64,000 bases of DNA from Streptomyces populi. Lineage in GTDB: Bacteria > Actinomycetota > Actinomycetes > Streptomycetales > Streptomycetaceae. A program made the translations under genes and the position numbers. The DNA lies in contig NZ_KZ626860.1 of the NCBI RefSeq assembly GCF_002911015.1, forward strand, positions 1-64,000. Reading direction: 5' to 3'. Shown piece after piece: positions 9,092 through 17,644 of this stretch (the stretch's first letter is position 1; every line of letters begins with the position of its first letter). Under the pieces are notes generated by a model that saw only the letters and a list, made by a program, of their open reading frames with translations, was not told the DNA's origin and made no database searches.

Positions 9092-9970
9092 TCAGGAGTG
9101 GAACGGCAGTCCGGCGCCGGCCACGAGCTCCAGGTCGTCGGCGTCCTCGGCGGGCAGCAGTGTCGCCGTGCCGTCCGTCACCGGGACGATGCCCAGCTCC
9201 AGCAGTTCGGCCATGGCCGCGCTGCCCGCCATGTCGCGGACCTGGAGTTGGTAGCGGGCCGTCGTCCGGTAGGTCCCGCCGGCGTCGTCCCCGGTGCGCT
9301 GGAGGAACCCGGAGTCGGTGAGGAAGGCGACGGCCTTGGCGATGATGCCCGTCGTCGAGCCGGCCAGTCTGCGCGCGTCCTTGGTGGCCCCGGTGGAGCT
9401 GCGCCGTGCCCAGATCCGCCAGGCCGCCTCCAGTCCGGGCGCGTCGGTCGCCGGGTCGGTGTTCTCGCCGGTCTCCTCGGCCCGCTCCTCCAGGCGCCGG
9501 CAGGCCTGTCGTACGAAGGCGTCGACGCCGTTGACCGAGACGCGCCCGATGTATCCGTCGTCGGCGAGGTCCTCGGGGCGCGGGAAGGCCAGGGCGGCCA
9601 CGGCGAGGTGGGCGAGTCCGTGCAGGAACCGGTCCCCGGAGTCGGTCGAGGCGCGGCGCGCGTAGTCGCCCATGCGGACGGCGAAGACCGAGTCCTCGGC
9701 GGCGGTCACCGCCATCCCCGCGCGCGGGGACACCTCCAGGACGACGAGCCCGAGGCCGGCGGCGACCGCGTCGGCGAGCCGCGCGAAGGGCGGGTCCTCG
9801 CGGTAGCGGCGCAGCAGCTCGGTGTACTCCTGGTCGCGCGCGGGCTGCAGTTTGGGCTGTAGCCCGAAGGCGACGAGCCGCGCCGCGTCGGCGGCGTCGG
9901 CAGGGGTGACGGGGGCGTTCGCCGGTGCGGCGGTGGCCTCCGGTTCACTCCACTCGACGTGCTCGGTCAC
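9092..9970 (-). CDS. Winged-helix SMC-partner protein (MukE/MksE/JetB-like)
   Basis: This 292-aa protein is the middle gene of the SMC operon. It has an acidic start, a helical N-terminal half with a PRPEDLADDGYIGR segment, and a C-terminal winged-helix-like region (about 200-255: helix, FLTDSGFLQRTGDD turn, then the strand TYRTTARYQLQVRDM). Size and position match the KITE-type subunits that bind kleisin in MukBEF, MksBEF and Wadjet. The start is the GTG at 9970, set by AAGGAG 7 nt upstream. There is a 172-nt gap from the kleisin-like gene and 79 nt to the ATPase. The role is inferred from operon position and fold-like features, not from a recognised domain signature. Confidence 0.7.
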   Translation of the reverse strand: MTEHVEWSEPEATAAPANAPVTPADAADAARLVAFGLQPKLQPARDQEYTELLRRYREDPPFARLADAVAAGLGLVVLEVSPRAGMAVTAAEDSVFAVRMGDYARRASTDSGDRFLHGLAHLAVAALAFPRPEDLADDGYIGRVSVNGVDAFVRQACRRLEERAEETGENTDPATDAPGLEAAWRIWARRSSTGATKDARRLAGSTTGIIAKAVAFLTDSGFLQRTGDDAGGTYRTTARYQLQVRDMAGSAAMAELLELGIVPVTDGTATLLPAEDADDLELVAGAGLPFHS

Positions 9971-10142
9971 GGCTGGGGCTCCTTGTTCGAAAGTACGAGG
10001 GTACGTGCACGGGCGGGGGCGGGCGCCCCGCGCGGGGCTCGCGGACCGAAGGGGTGCGGTCTCCCCGGACGGGCGCGGCCGGTGGCGCCGGACGCGGGGG
10101 TCCGGGGCGCCCCGCGGTGTCCGGTTTCTCGCGGCGGAGGGT

Positions 10143-11660
10143 TCATGCCCGGTCCGCCTTCATCCCGGCCGCGTCGAGCAGGGCCATCCCCACGATCAGA
10201 TCGGCCCCGCCGAATTCCGGGTCGTCCAGCTCGGTCCCGTCGTCCACGGCGAACAGCAGGCGCTCCTCGCCCTGCCGGTAGGCGGTGCCGACCGGCGGAC
10301 TCGCGGCGTGCACCGCCAGGAGTGCCACCAGGTAGGGCAGCTCGGGATCGTGGCGGCGGGCCTCCGCGAGCAGCCCGGACAGCCGTCGCGGCGCGTCGGG
10401 GGGAAGGTTCAGCAGCTCCTTGGCCGCGGCCAGCTGCTCCTCGCTGAAGCGGCTGTCGTCCGGTGTGGCGATCAGGTCGGGCTCGGGCATCTCCGCGCCG
10501 AGGTGCTCGCGCTCCAGCGGCGGTGTCAGCAGGATGTCGACGAGGTCCGCGACCCGCACGGCGACGGGGGTGCGCAGGCCCGTCCCGCGCTTGAAGAAGG
10601 CGTCGGTGACGCGCAGCGCCCGCTCCACCGGCAGGGGCAGTACCGGCGCGACCAGATGGCCGTAGAGATCGATCCCCGAGGTCGTCATGGGGGTCCCGAA
10701 GGCCTGCCGGTCCTGCTCGGCGCGGAAGAGGGGGCCGGCCTCGAGGAGGCGGGACTGGAGCTGGGTGTGCCGGCGGATGCAGTCCTTGACGATGTCGACG
10801 AGCTCGGCGGCGCGCCGCTTCTGCTCGGGGTCCTCGGACTCGTCACGGGCCTTGCGGATGTTGGTGAGGATCGCGTTCTCGTGGCGGTACCGGTCGGCCA
10901 CGTGGTCCAGTGCCTCGGCGATCATGTCGGGCACGGCCTGGAGCCAGTCGACGGCCCGGACGTTGCGCCGGGTGGCGTCGAGGGCCTTGCGCAGGGTCTC
11001 CGCGTACTGCACGGTGCGGTAGCGGGCCTGCTCGGCGGCGAGCTGCGCGTCGGCCAGCCGGCCGCGGCTGATCAGGACCTCCAGCTTGACCTCGGCGGCG
11101 ATCTGCGCGCTGGTGACATCGGTGTCGAGGGCGCCGACGAGGACGTTGACCGCTTCGTCGGTCGTACGGAGGTAGACGCTTCCCCCGTAGCCCGGCACTT
11201 CCTCGATCAGCTTGAAGTCGTAGTCCCGGCGCACATAGGTGCCGTCGGGGGCGAAGGTGCCGTACACCGCCCTGAAGCCCCGGTCGACGCTGCCGACGTT
11301 GATCAGGTTCTCCAGGACCCAGCGGGCCACGCGCTCGTGCTCGGCGACCGGGCGGGCGGGGGCCTGGGCGGCGATGCGCGGGACGAGCCTGGCCACTATC
11401 TGCTCGTGGTCGGCGCCCGTGTCGAAGTCCATGTTCAATGTGACGAGATCGATGGCCGCGAGGGCGACCTCGGCCATGCCGTACACCGTGTACTCGCCCG
11501 CGAGGTTCGCCTTGCGCATGTCCAGGTCGTGCAGCGGCGCGGTGCAGGCGAGCGCGCGCAGCCGCCGCGCCAGGCCCTCGTCGGCGGCCGGGCCCGGCGC
11601 CGGGCGCGGTCCCGCGCTGAGCTGGGGCGGAACGCTGTCCGTCGATGCAGGCGAAGTCAC
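10143..11660 (-). CDS. Kleisin-like SMC-partner protein (MukF/MksF/JetA-like)
   Basis: This 505-aa protein is the first gene of the SMC operon. A helical N-terminal domain with winged-helix character (about 30-150) precedes a helix-rich middle likely to form coiled coils (about 200-330, EQARYRTVQYAETLRKAL and KARDESEDPEQKRRAAEL). A C-terminal domain of strands and helices follows. Length and order match MksF/JetA. The start is uncertain: I chose the GTG at 11660 because the extended frame to 11843 gives an unnatural Gly/Arg-rich leader. On the coding strand GAGGA lies 15 nt upstream and a TAGTCT -10-like box about 7 nt upstream, so a leaderless or very short-leader transcript is possible. Being a kleisin is inferred from context. 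Confidence 0.7.
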   Translation of the reverse strand: MTSPASTDSVPPQLSAGPRPAPGPAADEGLARRLRALACTAPLHDLDMRKANLAGEYTVYGMAEVALAAIDLVTLNMDFDTGADHEQIVARLVPRIAAQAPARPVAEHERVARWVLENLINVGSVDRGFRAVYGTFAPDGTYVRRDYDFKLIEEVPGYGGSVYLRTTDEAVNVLVGALDTDVTSAQIAAEVKLEVLISRGRLADAQLAAEQARYRTVQYAETLRKALDATRRNVRAVDWLQAVPDMIAEALDHVADRYRHENAILTNIRKARDESEDPEQKRRAAELVDIVKDCIRRHTQLQSRLLEAGPLFRAEQDRQAFGTPMTTSGIDLYGHLVAPVLPLPVERALRVTDAFFKRGTGLRTPVAVRVADLVDILLTPPLEREHLGAEMPEPDLIATPDDSRFSEEQLAAAKELLNLPPDAPRRLSGLLAEARRHDPELPYLVALLAVHAASPPVGTAYRQGEERLLFAVDDGTELDDPEFGGADLIVGMALLDAAGMKADRA

Positions 11661-12112
11661 GGTGAACAGACTAAATCCTCGGTCCGACAACGGCCGAAAC
11701 CGCGCAGAAGCGACCGCCGTCACGACCGCGCCACAACCCGCCGGCCCTGCTCCGACCCGCCGGCCCGCCCGGCCCCGACCCCGCCGACCCACCGGCCCGT
11801 GAACCGCCGACCGACCCAGCGCCCCGCCACCGGGCCGCCACACCCGTCTCGAGCCCTCACGGCCCGGCCCCGCGACGCCTGAGGAGGACCCCGCCCCGGC
11901 CGGAGCCCGCGGTGGCTCCCCCGGCGCGGGCAGTCACGCGCACACCCGCTCCGCGTGACCGACGCCACGGCGTCCGTCCCAGTGGCGGCGCCATGACACC
12001 CGCCTCCGTGGCCGAAGGCGCGGCACCGGTCCCGGGCGTCCGCCGCCACGGCGCCCGCCCTCATGGCCGACGTCACACGCCGGCCCGCACGGCACGCACG
12101 CCCGTCCGTCCG
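11661..12112. other. Non-coding C-rich gap
   Basis: About 450 nt between the start of the SMC operon and the stop of the GntR gene. It is low-complexity and dominated by CCG/CCC runs (11740-11880). Imperfect repeats of a GCCACGGCG(T/C)CCG motif lie around 11965 and 12040. No gene with natural composition is seen on either strand; it should contain the SMC operon promoter. Confidence 0.4.
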
Positions 12113-12817
12113 TCAGGCCGTGCCCTGCCCCCCGTCGGCCACCCGGCGCGCGTACACCTCGACCAGGCCCCGGAGCGAGTCGTCGAGGTAGGCCGCGAGG
12201 AGGCGCTCCGCGCCGTCCCGGTCGCCCGCCCGGAGGGTCTGGAGGATCTCGTGGTTGCGCGCGAGGTAGGGCTCGTGGAGCCGCTGGGGGTCGTCCACGA
12301 CGTGGAAGGCCAGACGCAGCTCCGCGAAGACGCTGCGCATCACCTCGTCGGTGCGGGCGCTGCCGGCGAGCGCGACCAGCTCGCGGTGGAAGTGGATGTT
12401 GGCGGTCGACACTCCTTTCCAGTCACCTTCGCGCGCGGCCCGCTGCCCGTCGGAGACGGCCTTGCCGATCCCTTCCACGGCGTACGGCGGACTGCCGAGT
12501 CCACGGACCACGGCGCACTCGACGAGGGACCGGGTGCGGTAGATGTCCTCGACGTCCTCGACGGTGAGCACCCGCACGAAGACCCCGCGATTGAGTTCGT
12601 GCACCAGCAGCCGCTCGTGCGTGAGCAGCCGGAACGCCTCCCGCAGCGTGTTGCGCGAGACCCCGAGGGCACCGCCGATGCTGTCCTCCGACAGCCGCGT
12701 CCCGGGCGGGAAGAAACCCTCCGCGATCCGGCTCCTGAGGATGTCCGAGACCCGCTCGGCAGTGCTGGTGCGGCCCAACAGGGCGCGATCGTCGGCCAGT
12801 TCCGTGAGCTCCGCCAT
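12113..12817 (-). CDS. GntR family (FCD/FadR-type) transcriptional regulator of the 5-oxoproline operon
   Basis: This 234-aa protein has an N-terminal winged HTH (about 20-85, with RIAEGFFPPGTRLSED and the recognition segment GVSRNTLREAFRLL). A helical FCD ligand domain (about 95-225) carries the metal-site histidines typical of FCD proteins (NIHFHREL and NHEIL). It is divergent from the MFS-DUF1445-pxpABC operon, so it is the obvious local regulator. FCD regulators normally sense small carboxylates, and 5-oxoproline or a related acid is a reasonable ligand guess. A 17-bp palindrome in the shared intergenic region is the likely operator. Confidence 0.9.
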   Translation of the reverse strand: MAELTELADDRALLGRTSTAERVSDILRSRIAEGFFPPGTRLSEDSIGGALGVSRNTLREAFRLLTHERLLVHELNRGVFVRVLTVEDVEDIYRTRSLVECAVVRGLGSPPYAVEGIGKAVSDGQRAAREGDWKGVSTANIHFHRELVALAGSARTDEVMRSVFAELRLAFHVVDDPQRLHEPYLARNHEILQTLRAGDRDGAERLLAAYLDDSLRGLVEVYARRVADGGQGTA

Positions 12818-12862
12818 GCCCGGAATTCAACCGCAGACCCCGGAACGAAACAACACGGGTAT

Positions 12863-12891
12863 TGAGGGATCGTTCAACGATCCTCTACCTT
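12863..12891 (+). promoter_or_regulatory. Promoter of the pxp operon with a 17-bp palindromic operator inside its spacer
   Basis: TTGAGG (12863-12868) and TACCTT (12886-12891) are separated by exactly 17 bp and fit a HrdB-type promoter. The spacer contains GGATCGTT-C-AACGATCC (12867-12883), a perfect 8+1+8 palindrome. A GntR dimer bound there would block RNA polymerase and, since the regulator starts at 12817 in the opposite direction, could also control its own gene. The transcript would start near 12898, giving a leader of about 210 nt. Confidence 0.75.
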
Positions 12892-12907
12892 GTCGGGCAG
12901 GCGCTCT

Positions 12908-13036
12908 CCGCACCACCGGGTGCGCGCGGTCCGTCGCACCACCGCACGCGCACAAGATTTCGCACCACCGCACGCGCACGGGATGTCGCACCACGACACA
13001 CAGCACTCCGCGCACCGCTTCGCACCACCCCGAACT
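12908..13036. repeat. 26-bp imperfect tandem repeats in the leader of the pxp operon
   Basis: Units begin at 12908, 12934, 12960 and 12986, with a fifth out-of-register copy at 13020. Units 2 and 3 share an identical 20-bp core, TCGCACCACCGCACGCGCAC; the others keep CGCACCAC. The exact 26-bp period is about 2.5 DNA turns. The array lies entirely between the predicted transcription start and the MFS start codon. Confidence 0.85.
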
Positions 13037-13110
13037 GCCAAGCGCCCCAAGGCTTCCGCACGGCTCGGCTCAGTCCTCACGCACTCTTCGTCTCTCACTG
13101 CGAGGTGCCC

Positions 13111-14430
13111 ATGAGCACGACCCCTCCACCCCAGGCCCTGACCCCCGGCACCACACCCGCCACGGGTGAACCCGCCGCCCGGGAGGGCGCGTTCGGCTGG
13201 CTGCGCGCACTCGGCCCGCGGGGCCGGCGCGCCTTCGGCGGCGCGTTCGGCGGCTACGGCCTCGACTCGTACGACTACTTCACCCTGCCGCTGAGCATGG
13301 TCGCCCTCGCGGCGTACTTCGGCCTCGACAGCGGTCAGACCGGCCTGTTCACCACCGTCACGCTGGTCGTGTCCGCGGTCGGCGGCGCGCTCGCGGGCGT
13401 GGTCGCGGACCGGATCGGACGCGTCAAGGCGCTGATGATCACGGTCGTCACCTACGCGGTGTTCACCGTGGCCTGCGGTTTCGCGCCGAACTACGAGACC
13501 CTGCTGGTGTTCCGCGCCCTCCAGGGCCTCGGCTTCGGCGGCGAGTGGGCGGTCGGCGCCGTCCTGGTCGCCGAGTACGCGAGCCCGCGCCACCGGGGGC
13601 GCACGCTCGGCGCGGTCCAGAGTGCCTGGGCCGTCGGCTGGGGCCTGGCGGTGGCCGTCTACACACTGGTCTTCCAGTACCTCGACGACGGCCTCGCCTG
13701 GCGCGTGATGTTCTGGACCGGCGCGCTGCCCGCGCTGCTCGTGGTCTGGGTGCGGCGCGAGGTGCGGGACGCCCCCGAAGCGGCCGCGGTCCGTGAGAAG
13801 AGCGCGGACAAGGGGTCGTTCACCGCGCTCTTCAGGCCCGGCACGGCGCAGACCCCGGGCCTGCTGCGCACCACGTTCTTCGCGGTCCTGCTCTCCACCG
13901 GTGTCCAGGGCGGCTACTACACGCTGGCCACCTGGGTGCCCACCTATCTGAAGACGGAGCGCGGACTGTCCGTCGTCGGCACCGGCGGCTATCTGACGCT
14001 CCTGATCTCCGGAGCCTTCCTCGGCTACCTCACCGGCGGTCTCCTCACCGACAGACTGGGCCGCAAGCACAACATCCTGCTGTTCGCGGTCCTCTCCGCG
14101 GCCTGCATCCTCGCGTACGCGAACATCCCGAGCGGCGCCGACACCCTTCTCCTGGTGCTCGGTTTCCCCCTCGGCTTCTGCATGTCGGCGATCTTCAGCG
14201 GCTTCGGCTCGTTCCTCAGCGAGCTGTACCCGGTGGCGGTACGGGGCACGGGACAGGGCTTCGCGTACAACACCGGGCGCGCCGTCGGCGCGGCCTTCCC
14301 CACCACGGTCGGCTTCCTGGCCGACAGCTGGGGCGTGGGCGGAGCGCTGGTCTTCGGCGCGATCGGCTACGCGCTCGCCGCACTCGCCCTGACCGGACTC
14401 CCCGAGACCCGTGGCAAGGAGCTCCTGTGA
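13111..14430 (+). CDS. MFS transporter, probable 5-oxoproline/carboxylate uptake
   Basis: This 439-aa protein has 12 predicted membrane helices in the SHS/AAHS-like layout. It carries [15 protein letters not shown] in helix 1 and the MFS motif [10 protein letters not shown] after helix 2. The second half repeats the motif as TDRLGRKHN. The ATG at 13111 is chosen over an in-frame ATG at 12862 because GAGGT lies 4-9 nt upstream, and because the extension would be translated from the 26-bp repeats. It is the first gene of an operon in which each boundary but one is a 4-nt overlap, so uptake of the substrate metabolised by PxpABC is the natural inference. Confidence 0.88.
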   Translation: MSTTPPPQALTPGTTPATGEPAAREGAFGWLRALGPRGRRAFGGAFGGYGLDSYDYFTLPLSMVALAAYFGLDSGQTGLFTTVTLVVSAVGGALAGVVADRIGRVKALMITVVTYAVFTVACGFAPNYETLLVFRALQGLGFGGEWAVGAVLVAEYASPRHRGRTLGAVQSAWAVGWGLAVAVYTLVFQYLDDGLAWRVMFWTGALPALLVVWVRREVRDAPEAAAVREKSADKGSFTALFRPGTAQTPGLLRTTFFAVLLSTGVQGGYYTLATWVPTYLKTERGLSVVGTGGYLTLLISGAFLGYLTGGLLTDRLGRKHNILLFAVLSAACILAYANIPSGADTLLLVLGFPLGFCMSAIFSGFGSFLSELYPVAVRGTGQGFAYNTGRAVGAAFPTTVGFLADSWGVGGALVFGAIGYALAALALTGLPETRGKELL

Positions 14431-15281
14431 ACGACACCGTCCAGGTCCGCCCGCCCGCCCTCCCCGAAGACGGCTCGCCCGGCCTGCTGACGCCCCTCGC
14501 CCGCGCGCACGCGTGGACCCCCGCGAGAGCCCGTCGGCGGTTCCGTTCGGGGCTGTCGGTCCCCACCGCCGGAATCGCCGCGGGCCACGCCCAGGCCAAC
14601 CTCGTCTCGGTACCGGCCGACTGGGCGTACGAGATGCTGCTGTTCTGCCAGCGCAACCCCAAACCGTGTCCCGTCCTCGACGTCACCGACGCCGGTTCCT
14701 GGACCACCGTGCTCGCCGGGGGCGCCGATCTGCGCACCGACCTGCCGGGCTACCGGGTGTGGGAGCACGGCGAGCTGGTCGCCGAGCCCACGGACGTCGT
14801 CGACCACTGGCGCCCGGACCTGGTGTCGTTCCTGATCGGATGCAGCTTCACCTTCGAGTGGGCGCTGAGCTCCGCGGGCGTCCCGATGCGCCACATCGAG
14901 CAGGGCCGCAACGTCTCGATGTACGTGACGGCGCGTCAGTGCCGCCCGGCGGGCCGGCTGAGCGGGCCGATGGTCGTCTCGATGCGCCCGGTGCCGCCCG
15001 AGCACCTGAGCACGGCGATCCGGGAGAGCAGTCTGCTGCCCGCCGTGCACGGCTCCCCGGTGCACTGCGGCGATCCGTCGGGGCTGGGCATCGAGGATCT
15101 GGCACGCCCCGATTTCGGCGATCCGGTGGTCGCCGCCCCGGACGACATCCCGGTGTTCTGGGCCTGCGGAGTGACACCCCAGGCCGCGGTGATGGCGTCC
15201 CGTCCGCCGTTCGCGATCACCCACGCGCCCGGCCGGATGTTCATCACCGACACCCGCGACGAGCAGTACCGAGTGGCCTGA
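14427..15281 (+). CDS. DUF1445 putative hydro-lyase
   Basis: This 284-aa protein has the family core [10 protein letters not shown], followed by the [11 protein letters not shown] segment and a conserved C-terminal [11 protein letters not shown]. Family members are about 260-280 aa, so it is full length. The GTG start at 14427 overlaps the MFS stop by 4 nt (GTGA). DUF1445 genes are recurrent neighbours of LamB/YcsF (pxpA) genes. A DUF1445-like region is, as I recall, also fused to the D-glutamate cyclase domain in the mammalian enzyme that makes 5-oxo-D-proline. A role in forming or epimerising 5-oxoproline is therefore plausible but unproven. Confidence 0.85.
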   Translation: MNDTVQVRPPALPEDGSPGLLTPLARAHAWTPARARRRFRSGLSVPTAGIAAGHAQANLVSVPADWAYEMLLFCQRNPKPCPVLDVTDAGSWTTVLAGGADLRTDLPGYRVWEHGELVAEPTDVVDHWRPDLVSFLIGCSFTFEWALSSAGVPMRHIEQGRNVSMYVTARQCRPAGRLSGPMVVSMRPVPPEHLSTAIRESSLLPAVHGSPVHCGDPSGLGIEDLARPDFGDPVVAAPDDIPVFWACGVTPQAAVMASRPPFAITHAPGRMFITDTRDEQYRVA

Positions 15282-15310
15282 ACGGGCCGGAGGAGGAGGA
15301 ACGGCAGCCC

Positions 15311-16069
15311 ATGACCCCCATCGATCTCAACGCCGATCTCGGCGAGGGCTTCGGCCGCTGGCGGCTGACCGACGACGAGCAGCTGCTGTCCGTCGTGACC
15401 AGCGCCAACGTGGCCTGCGGCTTCCACGCCGGGGACGCGGCCACCATGCGGCGGGTGTGCGAGCTGGCGGCGGAGCGGGGCGTACGGATCGGCGCCCAGG
15501 TCTCCTACCGTGACCTGGCGGGGTTCGGGCGGCGGGCGATGGACGTGCCGCCCGGCGAGCTGACGGCCGAGGTGGCCTACCAGATCGGCGCCCTGGAGGT
15601 CTTCGCGCGCGCGGCGGGCTCGCGGGTGGCGTACGTGAAACCGCACGGCGCGCTCTACAACCGCGTCGTGCACGACGAGGAACAGGCGGCGGCGGTCGTC
15701 GACGGCGTCCTGCTCGCGGGCGCGGGGCTGCCGGTGCTCGGCCTGCCGTCCTCGCGCTTCCTGAAGACCGCCGAACGGGCCGGACTGCCCGTCGTCGCCG
15801 AGGCGTTCGCGGACCGCGCGTACACCGGGGAGGGCACTCTGGTGCCGCGGTCCCAGGAGGGCGCGGTGATCGCGGAGGCCGATGCCGTGGTCGAACGCTC
15901 CCTGGGACTGGCGTGCTCCGGGGAGGTCGTCTCCCTCTCCGGGGAGCGCGTTCCGGTCCGGGCGCGCTCGCTGTGCCTGCACGGGGACACACCGGGGGCG
16001 GTCGGGCTGGCCCGTCGGGTGCGGGCCCGGCTGGAATCGGCGGGCGTGCGCGTGGAGGCGTTCGCGTGA
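15311..16069 (+). CDS. pxpA: 5-oxoprolinase subunit A (LamB/YcsF)
   Basis: This 252-aa protein opens with the signature IDLNADLGEGFG and continues with SANVACGFHAGD and KPHGALYN, all diagnostic of the LamB/YcsF family. With PxpB and PxpC it makes ATP-dependent 5-oxoprolinase, which opens 5-oxoproline to glutamate in the cytoplasm. A very strong ribosome-binding site (GGAGGAGGAGG, about 15290-15301) precedes the ATG at 15311. The 29-nt gap from DUF1445 is the only non-overlapping joint in the operon, suggesting a boosted translation entry at this point. Confidence 0.95.
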   Translation: MTPIDLNADLGEGFGRWRLTDDEQLLSVVTSANVACGFHAGDAATMRRVCELAAERGVRIGAQVSYRDLAGFGRRAMDVPPGELTAEVAYQIGALEVFARAAGSRVAYVKPHGALYNRVVHDEEQAAAVVDGVLLAGAGLPVLGLPSSRFLKTAERAGLPVVAEAFADRAYTGEGTLVPRSQEGAVIAEADAVVERSLGLACSGEVVSLSGERVPVRARSLCLHGDTPGAVGLARRVRARLESAGVRVEAFA

Positions 16070-16683
16070 GGGCCCTGCCCGTCGGTGACCGGGCGCTGCT
16101 CGTCGAGGTCTCCTCGGGAGAGGCCGCCCAGGCGCTGCACGCCGAACTGGTGCGGCGCCGCGCGGAGGGATCGCTCACCGTGCGGGAGATCGTCCCGGCG
16201 GCCCGCACGGTGCTCCTGGACGGACTGGACGACCCCGTCCGGCTCGCGGAGTCGCTGCCCGGCTGGGAGATCCCCCCGCTGAACGCGCGCGTGGAGGACA
16301 CCGTCGAGATCCCGGTACGGTACGACGGCCCCGACCTGGCGGACGTGGCGGCCTTCTGGGGGGTGGCGGTGCGTGATGTGCCGGAGATCCACGCGGCGGC
16401 CGGGTTCCGGGTCGCGTTCTGCGGGTTCGCGCCCGGCTTCGGCTACCTCACGGGGCTGCCGGAGCGGTACGACGTGCCGCGCCGGGCGACCCCGCGGACG
16501 GCGGTGCCCGCGGGATCCGTGGCGCTCGCGGGCCCGTACACCGGTGTGTACCCGCGCAGTTCGCCGGGCGGCTGGCAGCTGATCGGCACGACGGACGCGG
16601 TGCTGTGGGACCACGCGCGCGTGCCGGCCGCGCTGCTGGCGCCCGGCGCGCGGGTGCGTTTCGTGCCGGAGGGACGTCCATGA
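16066..16683 (+). CDS. pxpB: 5-oxoprolinase subunit B (KipI-like)
   Basis: This 205-aa protein starts at the GTG at 16066, overlapping pxpA by 4 nt. It carries the KipI/allophanate hydrolase subunit 1 hallmarks: GDRALLVEV near the start, IPVRYDGPDLADVA, and the cyclophilin-like core FCGFAPGFGYLTGLP. A GGWQLIGTT loop lies near the end. In B. subtilis the homologue was first named as a kinase inhibitor; in this arrangement it is an oxoprolinase subunit. The protein is full length. Confidence 0.94.
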   Translation: MRALPVGDRALLVEVSSGEAAQALHAELVRRRAEGSLTVREIVPAARTVLLDGLDDPVRLAESLPGWEIPPLNARVEDTVEIPVRYDGPDLADVAAFWGVAVRDVPEIHAAAGFRVAFCGFAPGFGYLTGLPERYDVPRRATPRTAVPAGSVALAGPYTGVYPRSSPGGWQLIGTTDAVLWDHARVPAALLAPGARVRFVPEGRP

Positions 16684-17549
16684 GCGACCGGGCCCTCGCG
16701 GTGGTGCGGGCCGGGGCCCTGACAACCGTCCAGGACCAGGGGCGGACGGGGCACGCCCACCTCGGCGTACCGCGTTCCGGAGCGCTCGACGCGCCCGCGG
16801 CGGCACTGGCCAACCGGCTCGTCGCCAACCCCGTGGAGGCCGCCGTGCTGGAGACGACGGTCGACGGCTGTGCCCTGCGGCCCCGTTCGACGGTCACGGT
16901 GGCGGTGACCGGAGCGCCCTGTTCGGTGAGGGTGGACGGCCGCCCGGCCGCCTGGGGGGCTCCCGTCCGGGTGCCCGCGGGGGCGCTCCTGGACGTCGGT
17001 CCCGCGCGCGCGGGGCTGCGGAGCTACGTGGCCGTGTCCGGCGGCGTGGCGGTCGATCCGGTGCTCGGCAGCCGCTCGACCGACCTCCTCTCGGGGCTCG
17101 GCCCCCCGCCCCTGGCGGACGGCGCGGTACTTCCCCTGGGCGGTCCCGGCGTCCTTCACGCGCGCGTGGACGTCGCCGCGCACCGCGCGCCGCCCGCCGA
17201 ACTGGTTCTGCGCGTGACCCTCGGCCCGCGCGACGACTGGTTCACCGGGCCGGCCCTGCGGACGCTCACGACGCGCGCCTACCGGGTGTCGGCGGCGAGC
17301 AACCGCATCGGCCTGCGCACGGAGGGGCCGTCGCTGGAGAGGAGCGTGTCCGGCGAACTCCCCAGTGAGGGCATGGTGCTGGGTGCCGTCCAGGTGCCCC
17401 CCGACGGCAGGCCGGTCGTCTTCCTCGCCGACCATCCGACCACCGGGGGCTACCCGGTGATCGCGGTCGTCCGTCCCGGCGACCTCCCGGCGGCCGCCCA
17501 GGCGGTCCCGGGGACCCCGGTGCGCTTCGTGGCCGTACGCCGCCGCTGA
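16680..17549 (+). CDS. pxpC: 5-oxoprolinase subunit C (KipA-like biotin-independent carboxyltransferase fold)
   Basis: This 289-aa protein overlaps pxpB by 4 nt (ATGA). Family marks are TTVQDQGRTGHAHLGVPRSG at residues 15-34, the ANRLVANP segment, and the C-terminal SEGMVLGAVQVPPDG and DHPTTGGYPVI blocks. It completes the PxpABC complex and is the last gene of the operon. A GC-rich hairpin lies about 30 nt downstream. Confidence 0.95.
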   Translation: MSDRALAVVRAGALTTVQDQGRTGHAHLGVPRSGALDAPAAALANRLVANPVEAAVLETTVDGCALRPRSTVTVAVTGAPCSVRVDGRPAAWGAPVRVPAGALLDVGPARAGLRSYVAVSGGVAVDPVLGSRSTDLLSGLGPPPLADGAVLPLGGPGVLHARVDVAAHRAPPAELVLRVTLGPRDDWFTGPALRTLTTRAYRVSAASNRIGLRTEGPSLERSVSGELPSEGMVLGAVQVPPDGRPVVFLADHPTTGGYPVIAVVRPGDLPAAAQAVPGTPVRFVAVRRR

Positions 17550-17579
17550 CGCCGACGCGGGCGGGCACTCGCGGAGGAA

Positions 17580-17602
17580 GCACCGGCCCGTGCGGCCGGT
17601 GC
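17580..17602. terminator. Hairpin between pxpC and the SGNH hydrolase gene
   Basis: GCACCGGCC (17580-17588) and GGCCGGTGC (17594-17602) form a perfect 9-bp stem with a 5-nt loop. An overlapping GCGGGCAC/GTGCCCGC pairing extends the possible structure. It serves two convergent transcription units. Confidence 0.7.
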
Positions 17603-17644
17603 CCGCCTCACGCGTCCGGCCGTCCACCGGGCCGCACCCGCCCG

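Noticed and set aside
4381-11660. Calling the SMC operon Wadjet outright
   Set aside because: No JetD/TOPRIM nuclease gene is present, and the ATPase does not carry the JetC sequences I know, so only a relationship is claimed.
12908-13036. CRISPR array in the pxp leader
   Set aside because: Units are contiguous imperfect repeats with no unique spacers and no cas genes.
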